A stretch of 64,000 bases of DNA from Caulobacterales bacterium RIFCSPHIGHO2_01_FULL_70_19 (GTDB lineage: Bacteria; Pseudomonadota; Alphaproteobacteria; Caulobacterales; Caulobacteraceae), in assembly GCA_001794825.1 (NCBI GenBank), contig MGLK01000042.1, positions 1 to 64,000 of the forward strand, read 5' to 3'. Shown in pieces: positions 13,241 through 23,178 of this stretch. The translations under genes were made by a program, and so were the position numbers. Within the stretch, counting starts at the first letter, position 1. Each line of letters begins with the position of its first letter. The notes beneath the pieces were generated by a model. That model did not search any database. It had not been told where the DNA came from and saw only the letters and a program-made list of their open reading frames with translations.

Positions 13241-14062
13241 ATGGCGAGCGAGAGCGGCTGGAACATGCCCACGGGCGATCTCATGAAGGGCAAGAAGGGC
13301 CTGATCATGGGGGTCGCCAACAGCAACTCCATCGCCTGGGGCATCGCCTCCCAGCTGGCCGCCCAGGGCGCCGAGCTGGCCTTCACCTACCTCGGCGAGG
13401 GGCTGGAGCGCCGCGTGCGCCCGCTGGCCGAGAGCGTCGGCGCCAGGCTGCTGATCCAGGCCGACGTCACCGACGACGCCTCGATGGACGCCGCCTTCGC
13501 CGAGCTGGAGAAGGAGTTCGGCACGCTGGACTTCGTCGTTCACTCGGTCGCCTTCGCCAACAAGAACGAGCTGCAGGGCTCCTTCGTCGACAACACCACC
13601 CGCGACAGCTTCCTGCTGGCCATGAACATCTCGGCCTTCAGCTTCGTCGACGTGGCCCGCCGCGCCTCGAAGCTGATGCCGAACGGCGGCGCCATGATCA
13701 CCATGACCTACCTCGGGTCCGAGCGCGCCATCCCCAACTACAACACCATGGGCGTGGCCAAGGCGGCGCTGGAGGCGGCGACCCGCTACATCGCCCGCGA
13801 CCTCGGGCCGAAGGGGATCCGCGTCAACGCCATCTCGGCCGGGGCCATGCGCACCCTCTCGCTGGCCGGCATCTCCGGCGGCCGCGGCATGATCGCCCAG
13901 GGCCGGGCCATGTCGGCGATGAAGGAGGACACCTCCATGGAGGGCGTCGCCGGCTGCGCCCTGTGGCTGTGCTCGGACCTCGGCCTGTCGACCACCGGCG
14001 AGGTCATCCACGTCGACGCCGGCTTCCACATGATGGGCCTGCCGGACGGCGACGAGGGCTAG
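13241..14062 (+). CDS. fabI: enoyl-ACP reductase FabI
   Basis: GLIMGVANSNSIAWGIASQLAAQGAELAFTYLGE...MTYLGSERAIPNYNTMGVAKAALEA. Confidence 0.95.
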   Translation: MASESGWNMPTGDLMKGKKGLIMGVANSNSIAWGIASQLAAQGAELAFTYLGEGLERRVRPLAESVGARLLIQADVTDDASMDAAFAELEKEFGTLDFVVHSVAFANKNELQGSFVDNTTRDSFLLAMNISAFSFVDVARRASKLMPNGGAMITMTYLGSERAIPNYNTMGVAKAALEAATRYIARDLGPKGIRVNAISAGAMRTLSLAGISGGRGMIAQGRAMSAMKEDTSMEGVAGCALWLCSDLGLSTTGEVIHVDAGFHMMGLPDGDEG

Positions 14063-14268
14063 CGCGCGCTCCGCTCCACGCGGCGGTAGGCGTACCGGTC
14101 GCGGATGTTCGGACCGAAGAAGCGGCCTTTCGAAAAGGCGGCGCGGAAGTCCGCGACCACCTCCGGCGGCACCGCCTCGTAGTCGTAGACGTCGCCCGAG
14201 GTGAAGACCACGCGCAGGCGACGGTGCGGTTCATCGTAGGTGAAGCGGCGGATGACGCTGGAGGGCAT
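14059..14268 (-). CDS. KTSC-domain small protein
   Basis: SSVIRRFTYDEPHRRLRVVFTSGDVYDYEAVPPEVVADFRAAFSKGRFFGPNIRDRY. Confidence 0.82.
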   Translation of the reverse strand: MPSSVIRRFTYDEPHRRLRVVFTSGDVYDYEAVPPEVVADFRAAFSKGRFFGPNIRDRYAYRRVERSAR

Positions 14269-14284
14269 GGCCGCCGCTTCCGCC

Positions 14285-14668
14285 TCAGTCCCGCAGCGAG
14301 TCGGGCACCAGGCCGCCGTTCTCGGCCAGCTTGCGCCACACCGCCTTCGACAGGGCCATGTTCTGCTCGGCCGAGCCGTGCGGGCCGGCGTGGATATTCA
14401 GCTCCTCCGCGAGCTGCTTGCGCGCCTCGAGGCTGGAGTCGAGGCCTAGCAGCTTGAGCAGGTCGACGATCGAGGTGCGCCAGTTGCCGGCCGCCTCGCC
14501 CTTCATCTCGGCCATGGACTGCAGCACCGCCTCGACGTCGACCGGCGGCAGGGTCGTCGCGACCGGCGCGGCGGCGGTCGGGGCGATGGTCGGCGTCGGG
14601 ATCTGCGGTGTCGGCGCCTGCGCCTTCCTGTGTCCCCGGATCCGGTCCCAGATCGAGCTGAAGATGCC
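14285..14668 (-). CDS. DUF3597 family protein
   Basis: MGIFSSIWDRIRG...VDVEAVLQSMAEMKGEAAGNWRTSIVDLLKLLGLDSSLEARKQLAEELN. Confidence 0.8.
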   Translation of the reverse strand, partial: GIFSSIWDRIRGHRKAQAPTPQIPTPTIAPTAAAPVATTLPPVDVEAVLQSMAEMKGEAAGNWRTSIVDLLKLLGLDSSLEARKQLAEELNIHAGPHGSAEQNMALSKAVWRKLAENGGLVPDSLRD

Positions 14669-14721
14669 CATGCGCGTCGCCTCCTTGGTGCGGGCGATCA
14701 ACGCCCGGCGGAGGGCGGGGT

Positions 14722-15252
14722 TCAGTCGGGCTCGCGCTCGTCGACCTCCGTCGGCCGCACGGCGCGCAGCCAGCCGTCGGCGATGTGCAGGTCCGGGACC
14801 GCGTCGCGGGTGAAGGGCAGGTACCAGGTCGGTCCGCCGGCCGCCGGGGCGATCTCCAGCATGTCCGAGGCCCCGAAATTCTGCACCGACTTGACCCGGC
14901 CCAGCACGGCGTCGTCGGGATCGCGCGCCTCCAGCCCGATCAGGTCGGTCAGGTAGAACTCGTCCTCCTCCGGCTCCGGCAGCCGGGCGCGGGGCACGAA
15001 CAGCTTCAGACCGCGCAGGGCGTCGGCCTGTTCCTTGGTGGCGATCTCCCTGGCCCGCCCGACCACGCCGTTCTTGTCGGGGCGGCCCGACAGCAGGGTC
15101 AGCCCCGGCGAGCCGTCGGCGCGCAGCAGCTCGCGGTAGTCGAGCAGGGTCATGGGATCGGCGGTCCAGGCCGTCACCCGCACCTCGCCCTTCACCCCGA
15201 ACCCGCCGGCCACCTGGCCGACCAGCACCAGCTTGTCCTCAGCCACCCGCAT
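14722..15252 (-). CDS. rimM: ribosome maturation factor RimM
   Basis: LVLVGQVAGGFGVKGEVRVTAWTADP...EDEFYLTDLIGLEA; next to rpsP. Confidence 0.93.
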   Translation of the reverse strand: MRVAEDKLVLVGQVAGGFGVKGEVRVTAWTADPMTLLDYRELLRADGSPGLTLLSGRPDKNGVVGRAREIATKEQADALRGLKLFVPRARLPEPEEDEFYLTDLIGLEARDPDDAVLGRVKSVQNFGASDMLEIAPAAGGPTWYLPFTRDAVPDLHIADGWLRAVRPTEVDEREPD

Positions 15253-15284
15253 CTCCGCGTCTGAACCTGGCGCCAGATAGCAGA

Positions 15285-15312
15285 AAGGCGGCGTCCGTGC
15301 AGACGCCGCCTT
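15285..15312. terminator. hairpin AAGGCGGCGTC-cgtgca-GACGCCGCCTT between rpsP and rimM
   Basis: 11-bp perfect stem. Confidence 0.6.
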
Positions 15313-15338
15313 CCTTCAGTTCCGATCCGGCGGAGGGA

Positions 15339-15890
15339 TCAGCCCTCGGCCTTCTCCTCGGTCGCCTCTTCGGCGGCCGGGGCCTCTTCGGCGGCGGCTT
15401 CGGCGGCCGGAGCCTCCTCAGCCGGAGCCTCCTCGGCCGGAGCGGCCGCGGCGGCGGCCTTGGCGGCCTCGGCCTCTTCCTTGGCGCGGGCGGCGGCTTC
15501 CGCAGCCTCGGCCTTGGCCGCGGCCTCGGCTTCCAGACGGTCGGCCTCGCGCTGGGCGCGCTCGGCGGCCCGCTCCTGGGCCTTCTTGCCCGGCTCGGCC
15601 TTCTTCGGGTTGTTGCCCTGGGTCCACTTCACCTTGTCGGCCAGCGCCTCGTCCTGCGACAGGAAGCGGGCGACGCGGTCGGTCGGCTGGGCGCCCTTGC
15701 CCAGCCACTCGGCGATGCGGTCGGCCTTCAGCGAGACGCGCTTCTGCTCGCCGTCGCGCGGCAGCATCGGGTTGTAGCTGCCGACCTTCTCGATGAACTT
15801 GCCGTCGCGCGGAGCGTGCGAGTCGGCGACGACGATGTGGTAGTAGGGGCGCTTCTTGGCGCCGCCGCGGGCCAGACGAATCTTCAGCAT
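15339..15890 (-). CDS. rpsP: 30S ribosomal protein S16 with long Ala/Glu-rich C-terminal tail
   Basis: [42 protein letters not shown]. Confidence 0.96.
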   Translation of the reverse strand: MLKIRLARGGAKKRPYYHIVVADSHAPRDGKFIEKVGSYNPMLPRDGEQKRVSLKADRIAEWLGKGAQPTDRVARFLSQDEALADKVKWTQGNNPKKAEPGKKAQERAAERAQREADRLEAEAAAKAEAAEAAARAKEEAEAAKAAAAAAPAEEAPAEEAPAAEAAAEEAPAAEEATEEKAEG

Positions 15891-15909
15891 TTCAGGTCTC
15901 TTTCGGTAG

Positions 15910-17430
15910 TCAGTTCTTCTTGGGGAAGCCCGGCAGGCCCGGAAGCCCCCCCGGCAGTTGTCCGCCGCCCATGCCGGCGAGCCGGTCCTGGAGGGCTTTC
16001 AGTTCGTCGGCCGAGGGTTCCGGCATCTTGCCGCCGCCCATGGCCTTGAGGCGCGCCATGTCCGGCCCGCCCATGCCGCCGCCGACGCCGCCCAGCATGG
16101 CGGCCATCTGCTGCATCTTCTTCGGCCCGCCGCGCGACAGCGCCTTGACCGTGTCGGCCATCTGGCGGTGCTGCTTCAGCAGGCGGTTGACGTCCTGGAC
16201 CTCGACCCCGGCGCCGGCGGCGATGCGCCGCTTGCGGCTGGCGTTCAGCAGGTCGGGCTTCTTGCGCTCGGCCTTGGTCATCGAGCTGATGATCGCCTCC
16301 TGGCGGCTGATCATCCGGTCGTCGATGTTGGCGTCGGCCATCTGGGCCTTCATCTTGGCCACGCCCGGCAGCAGGCCCATGATGCCCTGCAGGCCGCCCA
16401 TGCGCTTCATCTGCTGCAGCTGGCCCATCAGGTCGTCGAGGTCGAACTGGCCCTTGGCCAGCTTCCGCGCCATCTTCTCGGCCTTGGCCTGGTCGAGCTC
16501 CTGGCTGGCCTTCTCGACCAGGGCCACGATGTCGCCCTGGCCGAGGATGCGTCCGGCCACGCGACGGGCGTCGAAGACCTCCAGCTGGTCGACCTTCTCG
16601 CCGGCGCCGAGGTATTTGATCGGCAGGCCGGTGACGGCCCGCATCGACAGCATGGCCCCGCCGCGCCCGTCGCCGTCGGCGCGGGTCAGGATCAGGCCGG
16701 TCAGCGGCAGGCGCTCGTGGAAGGCGCGGGCCGTGCGTACCGCGTCCTGGCCGGTCAGGCTGTCGGCGACGAGGAGGGTTTCGACCGGCTTCGCCACCGC
16801 GGCGACCTCGGCCACCTCGGCCATCAGCGCCTCGTCGAGGGTGATGCGGCCGGCGGTGTCGAGGATCAGGACGTCGAAGCCCTGCAGCTTCGCCGCCTGC
16901 AAAGCGCGGCGGGTGATCTGGACCGCCGACTCGCCCTTGACGATCGGCAGGGTGGCGACCTCGATCTGCCGACCGAGGGTTTCGAGCTGCTCCATGGCCG
17001 CCGGACGCCGGGTGTCCAGCGAGGCCATCATCACCTTCTTGCGGTCGAACTTCGTCAGCCGCAGCGCCAGCTTGGCGGAGGTGGTCGTCTTGCCCGAGCC
17101 CTGCAGGCCGGCCATCAGCAACACGGCCGGCGGCGTGGCGTTGGTGTTGAGCGGGACCGGCTCCTCGCCGCCCAGCATCTCGACCAGGCCGTCGTAGACG
17201 ATCTTGATCACCTGGTCGGCCGGCTTGACCGAGCGGATCACCTCCTCGCCGGTGGCGCGTTCGGTGGCGAAGGCGATGAAGTCCTTGACGACCGGCAGGG
17301 CGACGTCGGCCTCGAGCAGGGCCACGCGCACCTCGCGCATGGCCTCGGCCACGTCCTTCTCGGACAGGGCGCCGCGACCGGTGATCCGGTCGAAGACGCC
17401 TGACAGCCGCTCGTTCAGAGCCTCGAACAT
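15910..17430 (-). CDS. ffh: signal recognition particle GTPase Ffh
   Basis: [35 protein letters not shown]-domain with Met/Gly-rich C-terminus. Confidence 0.97.
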   Translation of the reverse strand: MFEALNERLSGVFDRITGRGALSEKDVAEAMREVRVALLEADVALPVVKDFIAFATERATGEEVIRSVKPADQVIKIVYDGLVEMLGGEEPVPLNTNATPPAVLLMAGLQGSGKTTTSAKLALRLTKFDRKKVMMASLDTRRPAAMEQLETLGRQIEVATLPIVKGESAVQITRRALQAAKLQGFDVLILDTAGRITLDEALMAEVAEVAAVAKPVETLLVADSLTGQDAVRTARAFHERLPLTGLILTRADGDGRGGAMLSMRAVTGLPIKYLGAGEKVDQLEVFDARRVAGRILGQGDIVALVEKASQELDQAKAEKMARKLAKGQFDLDDLMGQLQQMKRMGGLQGIMGLLPGVAKMKAQMADANIDDRMISRQEAIISSMTKAERKKPDLLNASRKRRIAAGAGVEVQDVNRLLKQHRQMADTVKALSRGGPKKMQQMAAMLGGVGGGMGGPDMARLKAMGGGKMPEPSADELKALQDRLAGMGGGQLPGGLPGLPGFPKKN

Positions 17431-17762
17431 CCAAACCCTTTCATGCGCGGTCCCGCGGCTCCATACGACGACGACCCCCGTGGACGATCACGTCGACGGG
17501 GGGTTCTCGCCTGCCTCGTCCGGCCGGGCCGGGGTCGTGCAGGTGGAGACGCAGGGTTCACTTGCGCCGGAAGCGGCGGCTTATGGCGGAAAACCCCGGC
17601 GAAGACAAGGCGGCCGGTCTTCCAGGGTGATCACCGTTCAGCTTTCGGCGAATTCACGCAGCGTCGCGATTTCGCCTCCGAAGGCACACGAGGCTGCAAC
17701 AGCGTCGCCGTATCTCCCGACCGTCGCCGACAAGAGCGACCGCATCCCTCAAGGAGATCGCC

Positions 17763-18065
17763 GTGAAAGTCCTCGCTTCTCTCGCCGCCGTCCTGACCCT
17801 CGCCGCCGCCGGCTCCGCCGCCGCCGGAGAGGCGCGCGTCCGCTGGAACGACCTCGACCTGTCGACCGCCGCCGGCGCCGACGCCTTCGACGCCCGCCTC
17901 GACGCCGCGGCGCGCCGCATGTGCCGCGAAGCCCGGCGTCCGGGCAGCCGCATCGGCGACCGCGCCTGGTGCCGGTCCGCCTTCCGCAGCGAGGCCATCC
18001 GCCAGCTGCCCGGAACGGCCCAGGTCGAGTACGCGCTCAGCCGCCTGCCGCTGATCGAGGCCTGA
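17763..18065 (+). CDS. UrcA-family secreted protein
   Basis: signal peptide, VRWNDLDLSTAAGADAFDARLDAAARRMCREARR; GTG start. Confidence 0.82.
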   Translation: MKVLASLAAVLTLAAAGSAAAGEARVRWNDLDLSTAAGADAFDARLDAAARRMCREARRPGSRIGDRAWCRSAFRSEAIRQLPGTAQVEYALSRLPLIEA

Positions 18066-18103
18066 GCCCGCGCCTCGGGGAGTCGTCGCCGCCGACGGCT
18101 CCC

Positions 18104-18130
18104 CTATCCATAAGGCATGCTTCTGGATAG
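18104..18130. promoter_or_regulatory. 27-bp interrupted palindrome between two UrcA-type genes
   Basis: CTATCCA-taaggcatgcttc-TGGATAG; inner AAG/CTT also pair. Confidence 0.5.
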
Positions 18131-18242
18131 CTTTGCGGTTCTCAGCCTCTGGTCGCCGTTTTGTAGCGGTTCTGGTCTGGCGAACGTCACATCCGCCAAT
18201 CATGTGGCTTGTGCCGCAATCCCGCGGCCTGGAGACCCCGTG

Positions 18243-18563
18243 ATGAACCGGACCCTGCTTTCCCTCGCCGGCGCCGTGCTGCTGTACGCCGCCCCCGCCG
18301 CCGCCCAGGACGCCGTGCGCGTGCCCTTCGGCGACCTCGACCTGTCCACCGGCGCCGGCGCCGCCGCCTTCGACGCGCGCGCCGCCGAGGCCGCCCGCGA
18401 CGCCTGCCGCCGCGGCCCGTCGGGCATGGTCGACACCACCTGCGTCAAGGTCGTGCAGCGCGAGATCGTCCGTCAGCTGCCGGCGGCGCGGCAGGACGAC
18501 TACGCCCGCGCCCGCCGCGGCGAGCGGGTCCTGGCCATGGCCGCCCCCGCCTGGCCAGCGTGA
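18243..18563 (+). CDS. UrcA-family secreted protein (paralog of 17763-18065)
   Basis: VRVPFGDLDLSTGAGAAAFDARAAEAARDACRRG; signal peptide. Confidence 0.82.
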   Translation: MNRTLLSLAGAVLLYAAPAAAQDAVRVPFGDLDLSTGAGAAAFDARAAEAARDACRRGPSGMVDTTCVKVVQREIVRQLPAARQDDYARARRGERVLAMAAPAWPA

Positions 18564-18644
18564 GCCGTATCGGCTGTCGCGCCGGTATCGCCTGTCCCCC
18601 CGGCGGGTCCCCCTTGTCCTCGCCGGAAAGTATCGCTTGCGGAA

Positions 18645-18670
18645 GGGCCCGCGGATCGCTCCGCGGGCCC
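18645..18670. terminator. hairpin GGGCCCGCGGA-tcgc-TCCGCGGGCCC
   Basis: 11-bp perfect stem between convergent genes. Confidence 0.7.
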
Positions 18671-18678
18671 CTCTCGCA

Positions 18679-20856
18679 TCAGTTGGTCGGGAAGCCCCGC
18701 ACCTTGAGCAGGGCGGCCACGTCCGGGTCGCGGCCGCGGAAGCGGCGGTAGGCCTCGCCGCGATCCGACGAGTTGCCCTCCGACAGGATGATCGCCTTGT
18801 AGCGGGCGGCGATGTCCGGATTGAACACGTCGCCCGACTCCTCGAAGTAGGCCCAGGTGTCGGCGTCCATCACCTCCGACCACAGGTACGAATAGTACCC
18901 GGCCGAGTAGGCGTCCGAGGTGAACAGGTGATTGAACTGCGGCAGGCGGTGCCGCATCACGATCTCCCGCGGCATGCCGTAGCGCTCCAGGCTCTCGCGC
19001 TCGAAGGCGTCCGGATCGGTCGGCGGATCGGCGCGGGTGTGCAGGTCCATGTCGACCAGGGCCGACGACAGGTAGCTGACCGTGGCGTAGCCCTGGTTGA
19101 AGGTCTGCGAGGCCTCGATCTTGTCGACCAGCGCCTGCGGCATCGGCTGGCCCGTCTCGACGTGCTTCATGTAGCCGTCGAGGATCGGCCGGCTCAGCAC
19201 CCAGTGCTCGTGCACCTGCGACGGATACTCCACGTAGTCGCGCGGCGTGCCGCCGAGGCCCGGATAGGTGATCCGGTACGACAGGTAGTGCAGCGCGTGG
19301 CCGAACTCGTGGAACAGGGTCTCGGCGTCGTCCAGCGAGATCAGCACCGGGGCGTCGCCCTCGGCCTTGATGAAGTTGTTGTTGTTCGAGGCCAGCACGT
19401 TCTTGACCCCGTCGTAGGTCGAGTAGCCGCGGTAGCTGGTCATCCAGGCGCCCGAGCGCTTGCCCGGACGGGCGTAGTCGTCGGCGTAGTAGAGGCCGGC
19501 GTGCCGGCCGTGGTCCTTGACCTCGTAGACCACCACGTCCGGATGCCAGACCGGCACCGTTCCCTGCGGCAGGCGCTCGAAGGTGAAGCCGTACAGCCGC
19601 CGCGCCATCTCGAACGAGCCGGCGCGCACGTTGTTGAGCTCGAAGTAGGGCTTCAGCTCGTTCTGGTCGAGGTCGTACTTCTGCTTCCGGACCTTCTCGG
19701 CGTAGTACAGGTAGTCCCACGGCTCGATGTCGTGGCCGGCGATGGCGCGCATGTCGGCCACCTCCTCGGCGACCCGCGCCTTGGCCGGCGCCCAGACCCG
19801 CATCATCAGGTCCATGGCCGCTTCCGGCGTCTTGGCCATGGTGTCCTGCATCCGCCAGGCCGCGTGGTGCGGGAAGCCCAGCAGCTTGGCCCGCTCGGCG
19901 CGCAGCTTCACGATCTCGGCGATGATGGCGTTGGTGTCATTGCCATCCCCGTTATCCCCCCGATTGACGAACTTGCGCCACACCTGCTCGCGCAGGTCGC
20001 GGTCGTCGGCGAAGGTCAGGAACGGATCGACGCTGGAGCGGGTGTTGACGATCACCCAGCCGTCGAGATTGCGGGCGCGGGCGGCGGCGGCGGCGGCGGC
20101 CTTGTTGGACTCCGGCATGCCGGCCATCCCCGCCTCGGTCGGGATGACGGTCCAGGTCTTCTCGTCGTTGACCACCTTCTGCGAGAAGGCGGTGAAGGCG
20201 TTCGACAGGGCGGTGTTGATCCGGCCCAGTTCGGCCTTGCCGGCCGCGTCAAGCGCCGCGCCGTTACGGACGAAGGCGTCGCGGGTGCGCTCGGCGTAGC
20301 GGGTCTGTTCGGGCGTCAGGCCCATGTCGGCCGCCTCGTCAGCGACCTTGCGGATGCGGGCGAACAGGGCCTCGTTGAAGATGATCTCGTCGCCGGCGGC
20401 CGACAGCAGGGGCGACACCTCGGTGTCGACGGCCTGGTAGTCGTCCGAGCCGATGTTCTGCGTCATCACCCCGAAGATGCTGGAGGCGCGGTCCAGCGGC
20501 TCGCCGGCCATCTGGTAGGGCACCAGGGTGTTGGCGAAGGTCGGATCGTCGGCCTGGTTGGCGATGGCCGCGATCTCGGCCCGCTGCAGCTCGATGCCCT
20601 CGAGGATCGCCTCGCGCAGTTTGGGCGCCGTCACCTTGTCCCACGGGGGCACGCCCTGGTAGGGGCCGGTCCACGGCTGAAGCAGCTCCGCGCGCGGCGT
20701 CTGCGCCGGCAACACCGCCCGCCCGATGCGGGCGTCCTCGGCCAGAGACGAAGGGGTCTGTCCGGTCCCGCCCGCGCCCATGTCCATGCCGCTCGCGGCG
20801 CAGCCCGTCAGGGCCATGAAACTGCCTCCGGCGATAAGAAGATGTCGTCTGTGCAT
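18679..20856 (-). CDS. dcp: M3-family peptidyl-dipeptidase, exported
   Basis: lipoprotein-like signal; LFHEFGHALHYL (HExGH), M3 signatures in N- and C-terminal regions. Confidence 0.9.
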   Translation of the reverse strand: MHRRHLLIAGGSFMALTGCAASGMDMGAGGTGQTPSSLAEDARIGRAVLPAQTPRAELLQPWTGPYQGVPPWDKVTAPKLREAILEGIELQRAEIAAIANQADDPTFANTLVPYQMAGEPLDRASSIFGVMTQNIGSDDYQAVDTEVSPLLSAAGDEIIFNEALFARIRKVADEAADMGLTPEQTRYAERTRDAFVRNGAALDAAGKAELGRINTALSNAFTAFSQKVVNDEKTWTVIPTEAGMAGMPESNKAAAAAAARARNLDGWVIVNTRSSVDPFLTFADDRDLREQVWRKFVNRGDNGDGNDTNAIIAEIVKLRAERAKLLGFPHHAAWRMQDTMAKTPEAAMDLMMRVWAPAKARVAEEVADMRAIAGHDIEPWDYLYYAEKVRKQKYDLDQNELKPYFELNNVRAGSFEMARRLYGFTFERLPQGTVPVWHPDVVVYEVKDHGRHAGLYYADDYARPGKRSGAWMTSYRGYSTYDGVKNVLASNNNNFIKAEGDAPVLISLDDAETLFHEFGHALHYLSYRITYPGLGGTPRDYVEYPSQVHEHWVLSRPILDGYMKHVETGQPMPQALVDKIEASQTFNQGYATVSYLSSALVDMDLHTRADPPTDPDAFERESLERYGMPREIVMRHRLPQFNHLFTSDAYSAGYYSYLWSEVMDADTWAYFEESGDVFNPDIAARYKAIILSEGNSSDRGEAYRRFRGRDPDVAALLKVRGFPTN

Positions 20857-20984
20857 GTGAAGCTCCGTGCGTGCCGAACTTTCGGGTCGGGGGACCCTAT
20901 GCCTTCCGGCGTCTGACTGTCACCTGAACCCGCCGCAATCTTCGGCGGTGGACGTCGGCCGGTCCCGCGTCTAAAGCGCGCGCC

Positions 20985-21836
20985 ATGGCGATTGGCGTTT
21001 TCGACTCCGGCGTGGGCGGGCTGACGGTCCACCGCGAACTGACCCGCCGCTTTCCGGAGCGGGACTTCGTCTATCTGGCCGACCAGGCCAACGCCCCCTA
21101 CGGCGGCCGCGACGGCGAGGAGATCGTCGACCTGACCCGGGCCGGCTGCGAGCGGCTGTTCGAGGCCGGGGCCAGCGTCATCGTGCTGGCCTGCAACACC
21201 GCCTCCGCGATCGCCCTGCGCCGACTGCAGCAGACCTGGGTGCCCGAGGCGCGGGCGCGCCACGGCCGCCCCGTCAACGTGCTGGGCATCATCGTGCCGA
21301 CCATCGAGGCGGCCACCGGCCTGCCCTGGTCCTACGAGGCCGAACGCCACGGCGAGAAGGTCGAGGCGATCGACGTCATCGGCGTCTTCTGCACCGCCGC
21401 CACCGCCATGAGCCGGGTCTACGAGATCGAGATCGACAAGCGGCGCGAGGATCTGGCGGTCTTTTCCGAAGCCTGCCCCGGCCTGGCCGGACTGATCGAG
21501 CTGGGGGCGCCCGCCGAGGAGCTGCGGGTGGTGGTGCAGGACCACGTCGACGCCCTGCGGCGGCGCATCGGCCGCCACCCCGACAAGGCCATCCTCGGCT
21601 GCACCCACTACGAGATCGTCGCGGACATTTTCGCCGCCGCCCTGCCCCCAGGCACGCCGGTGATCCACCAGCCGACCGCCGTGGCCGACGCGCTGGACCG
21701 CTATTTCGAACGACACCCCGAATACGAGCTGGGCGGCTCCGGCCGGCGCGACTTCCTGACCACTGGCCGGCCCGGGCCGCAGTCGGAGCTGGTCAGCCAG
21801 TTCTGGGGCGAGCCGCTGACCTTCACGGCGGCGTGA
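20985..21836 (+). CDS. murI: glutamate racemase
   Basis: IGVFDSGVGGLTVHREL...LACNTASAIALR...LGCTHYEI. Confidence 0.96.
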   Translation: MAIGVFDSGVGGLTVHRELTRRFPERDFVYLADQANAPYGGRDGEEIVDLTRAGCERLFEAGASVIVLACNTASAIALRRLQQTWVPEARARHGRPVNVLGIIVPTIEAATGLPWSYEAERHGEKVEAIDVIGVFCTAATAMSRVYEIEIDKRREDLAVFSEACPGLAGLIELGAPAEELRVVVQDHVDALRRRIGRHPDKAILGCTHYEIVADIFAAALPPGTPVIHQPTAVADALDRYFERHPEYELGGSGRRDFLTTGRPGPQSELVSQFWGEPLTFTAA

Positions 21837-21895
21837 CGTCCGGCGCTTGACGGCCGGTCCAGACTGGGCGCGCATGCGGTACGGGAGGAGTCCGG

Positions 21896-22426
21896 ATGAA
21901 ACATTCGTCGCTCGCCGCCGCCGCCGCGGCGACCTTGTCGCTGGCCGCGGGTTCCGCCGCCGCCGAGGTGTCCAGCCGGACCGATGACGGCTTCACCCTG
22001 ACCTACGAACGTCGGGTCGACGCCTCCCCGGACGCGGTCCTGTCCGCCCTGGCCCGCCCCTCCGCCTGGTGGAGCGACGCCCACACCTATTCCGGCAGCG
22101 CCGCGAACCTCCGCATGGACCTGCGGCCCGGCGGCTGCTGGTGCGAGGATCTGCCCGGCGGGGGCGTCAAGCACGCCGAGGCCGTGCTCGTCTGGCCCGA
22201 ACGCAACATGGTCCGCTTCGACGCGCCGTTCGGCCCCCTGCAATCGCTCGGCGCGGACGCCGTCCTGACCGTGACCTGGGCCCCGGCTCCGGAAGGTCAG
22301 GGCCGTCTGCTGAAATGGGCCTTCGTCGTCGTCGGTCCGGGCGCCGGCGCCCTCGCCGATCCGGTCGAGGCGGTCATGGCCGAGCAGTTCGGGCGGCTCG
22401 CGGAGCATCTTTCCACCGCCGCCTGA
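21896..22426 (+). CDS. SRPBCC/START-like domain secreted protein
   Basis: signal peptide; YERRVDASPDAVLSALARPSAWWSDAHTYSGSAANLRMDLRPGGCWCE. Confidence 0.75.
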   Translation: MKHSSLAAAAAATLSLAAGSAAAEVSSRTDDGFTLTYERRVDASPDAVLSALARPSAWWSDAHTYSGSAANLRMDLRPGGCWCEDLPGGGVKHAEAVLVWPERNMVRFDAPFGPLQSLGADAVLTVTWAPAPEGQGRLLKWAFVVVGPGAGALADPVEAVMAEQFGRLAEHLSTAA

Positions 22427-22453
22427 GGCTGCGCGGTCCCGCCGCGGCGCGCG

Positions 22454-23074
22454 TCACCGGGGGCGCGGCGCCGGCGTCTCCCAGGCCGAGGTCCGAAGCC
22501 ACAGCTCGGCCAGCAGGAGGTTCGGGATCCAGCACAGGAAGGAGATCAGGCGGTAGGCCTCGATGTAGTCCAGTCCGGTCAGCGGGATCATCGGCAGCAT
22601 CAGCCTCAGCGTCACCGCCGCGAACGTCAGCGACAGGCTGCGGATCATCCACCGCCGGTGCTGGCCGAACTCTCCCGACACGGCCCTGCGCCATCCCAGG
22701 AACGTCGTGCCGAACCAGGCGACCGCCAGCAGGCCGAACCCGAGGCTCGCCACCGGTCCGGCGCTGGTGGTCACCGCCAGTCCGAAGCCGGCCGCCGCCC
22801 CGATCAGGCAGGCCGCGACATAGACCCGCCCCGCCCGGCGGTGCCACGTTCGCCGGGGACCGCGCCAGGTCGCCAGCTGGAAGGCGCCCAGTCCCAGCGC
22901 CGTCGCCCCGCCGACCACATGGGCCAGGAAGATCGCCGGACGGGCCTCGAGGTGAAACGCCATCCCCTCGGTCATGAAGCCGCCGGGCAGCAGGAAGCGG
23001 GCGCTGAACAGCGCCACCGCCAGGCCCATCAGGGCCATGAACCAGAACAGGGTCGTCGTCGCCGCACGGGCCAT
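22454..23074 (-). CDS. DUF2306-family membrane protein
   Basis: polytopic; HVVGGATALGLGAFQL...WHRRAGRVYV...GQHRRWMIRSLSLTFAAVTLRLMLP. Confidence 0.82.
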   Translation of the reverse strand: MARAATTTLFWFMALMGLAVALFSARFLLPGGFMTEGMAFHLEARPAIFLAHVVGGATALGLGAFQLATWRGPRRTWHRRAGRVYVAACLIGAAAGFGLAVTTSAGPVASLGFGLLAVAWFGTTFLGWRRAVSGEFGQHRRWMIRSLSLTFAAVTLRLMLPMIPLTGLDYIEAYRLISFLCWIPNLLLAELWLRTSAWETPAPRPR

Positions 23075-23138
23075 TTGATCGCTCCTCGAAACCTCGAGGC
23101 CGGCTTGAAACCGCTCCGCTGGACGTGTCAGCCTGACT

Positions 23139-23175
23139 TTCGCGAACGGAGCGGTCCGCTTCGCGAACGGAGCGG
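23139..23175 (+). promoter_or_regulatory. two 16-bp direct repeats TTCGCGAACGGAGCGG, 21 bp start-to-start (putative LytTR operator)
   Basis: exact copies at 23139-23154 and 23160-23175, immediately upstream of the LytTR GTG start. Confidence 0.6.
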
Positions 23176-23178
23176 GGC

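Noticed and set aside
11912-14029. 705-aa minus-strand ORF
   Set aside because: Antisense to the antiporter and fabI; no recognisable domain, His/Gln/Gly-rich composition.
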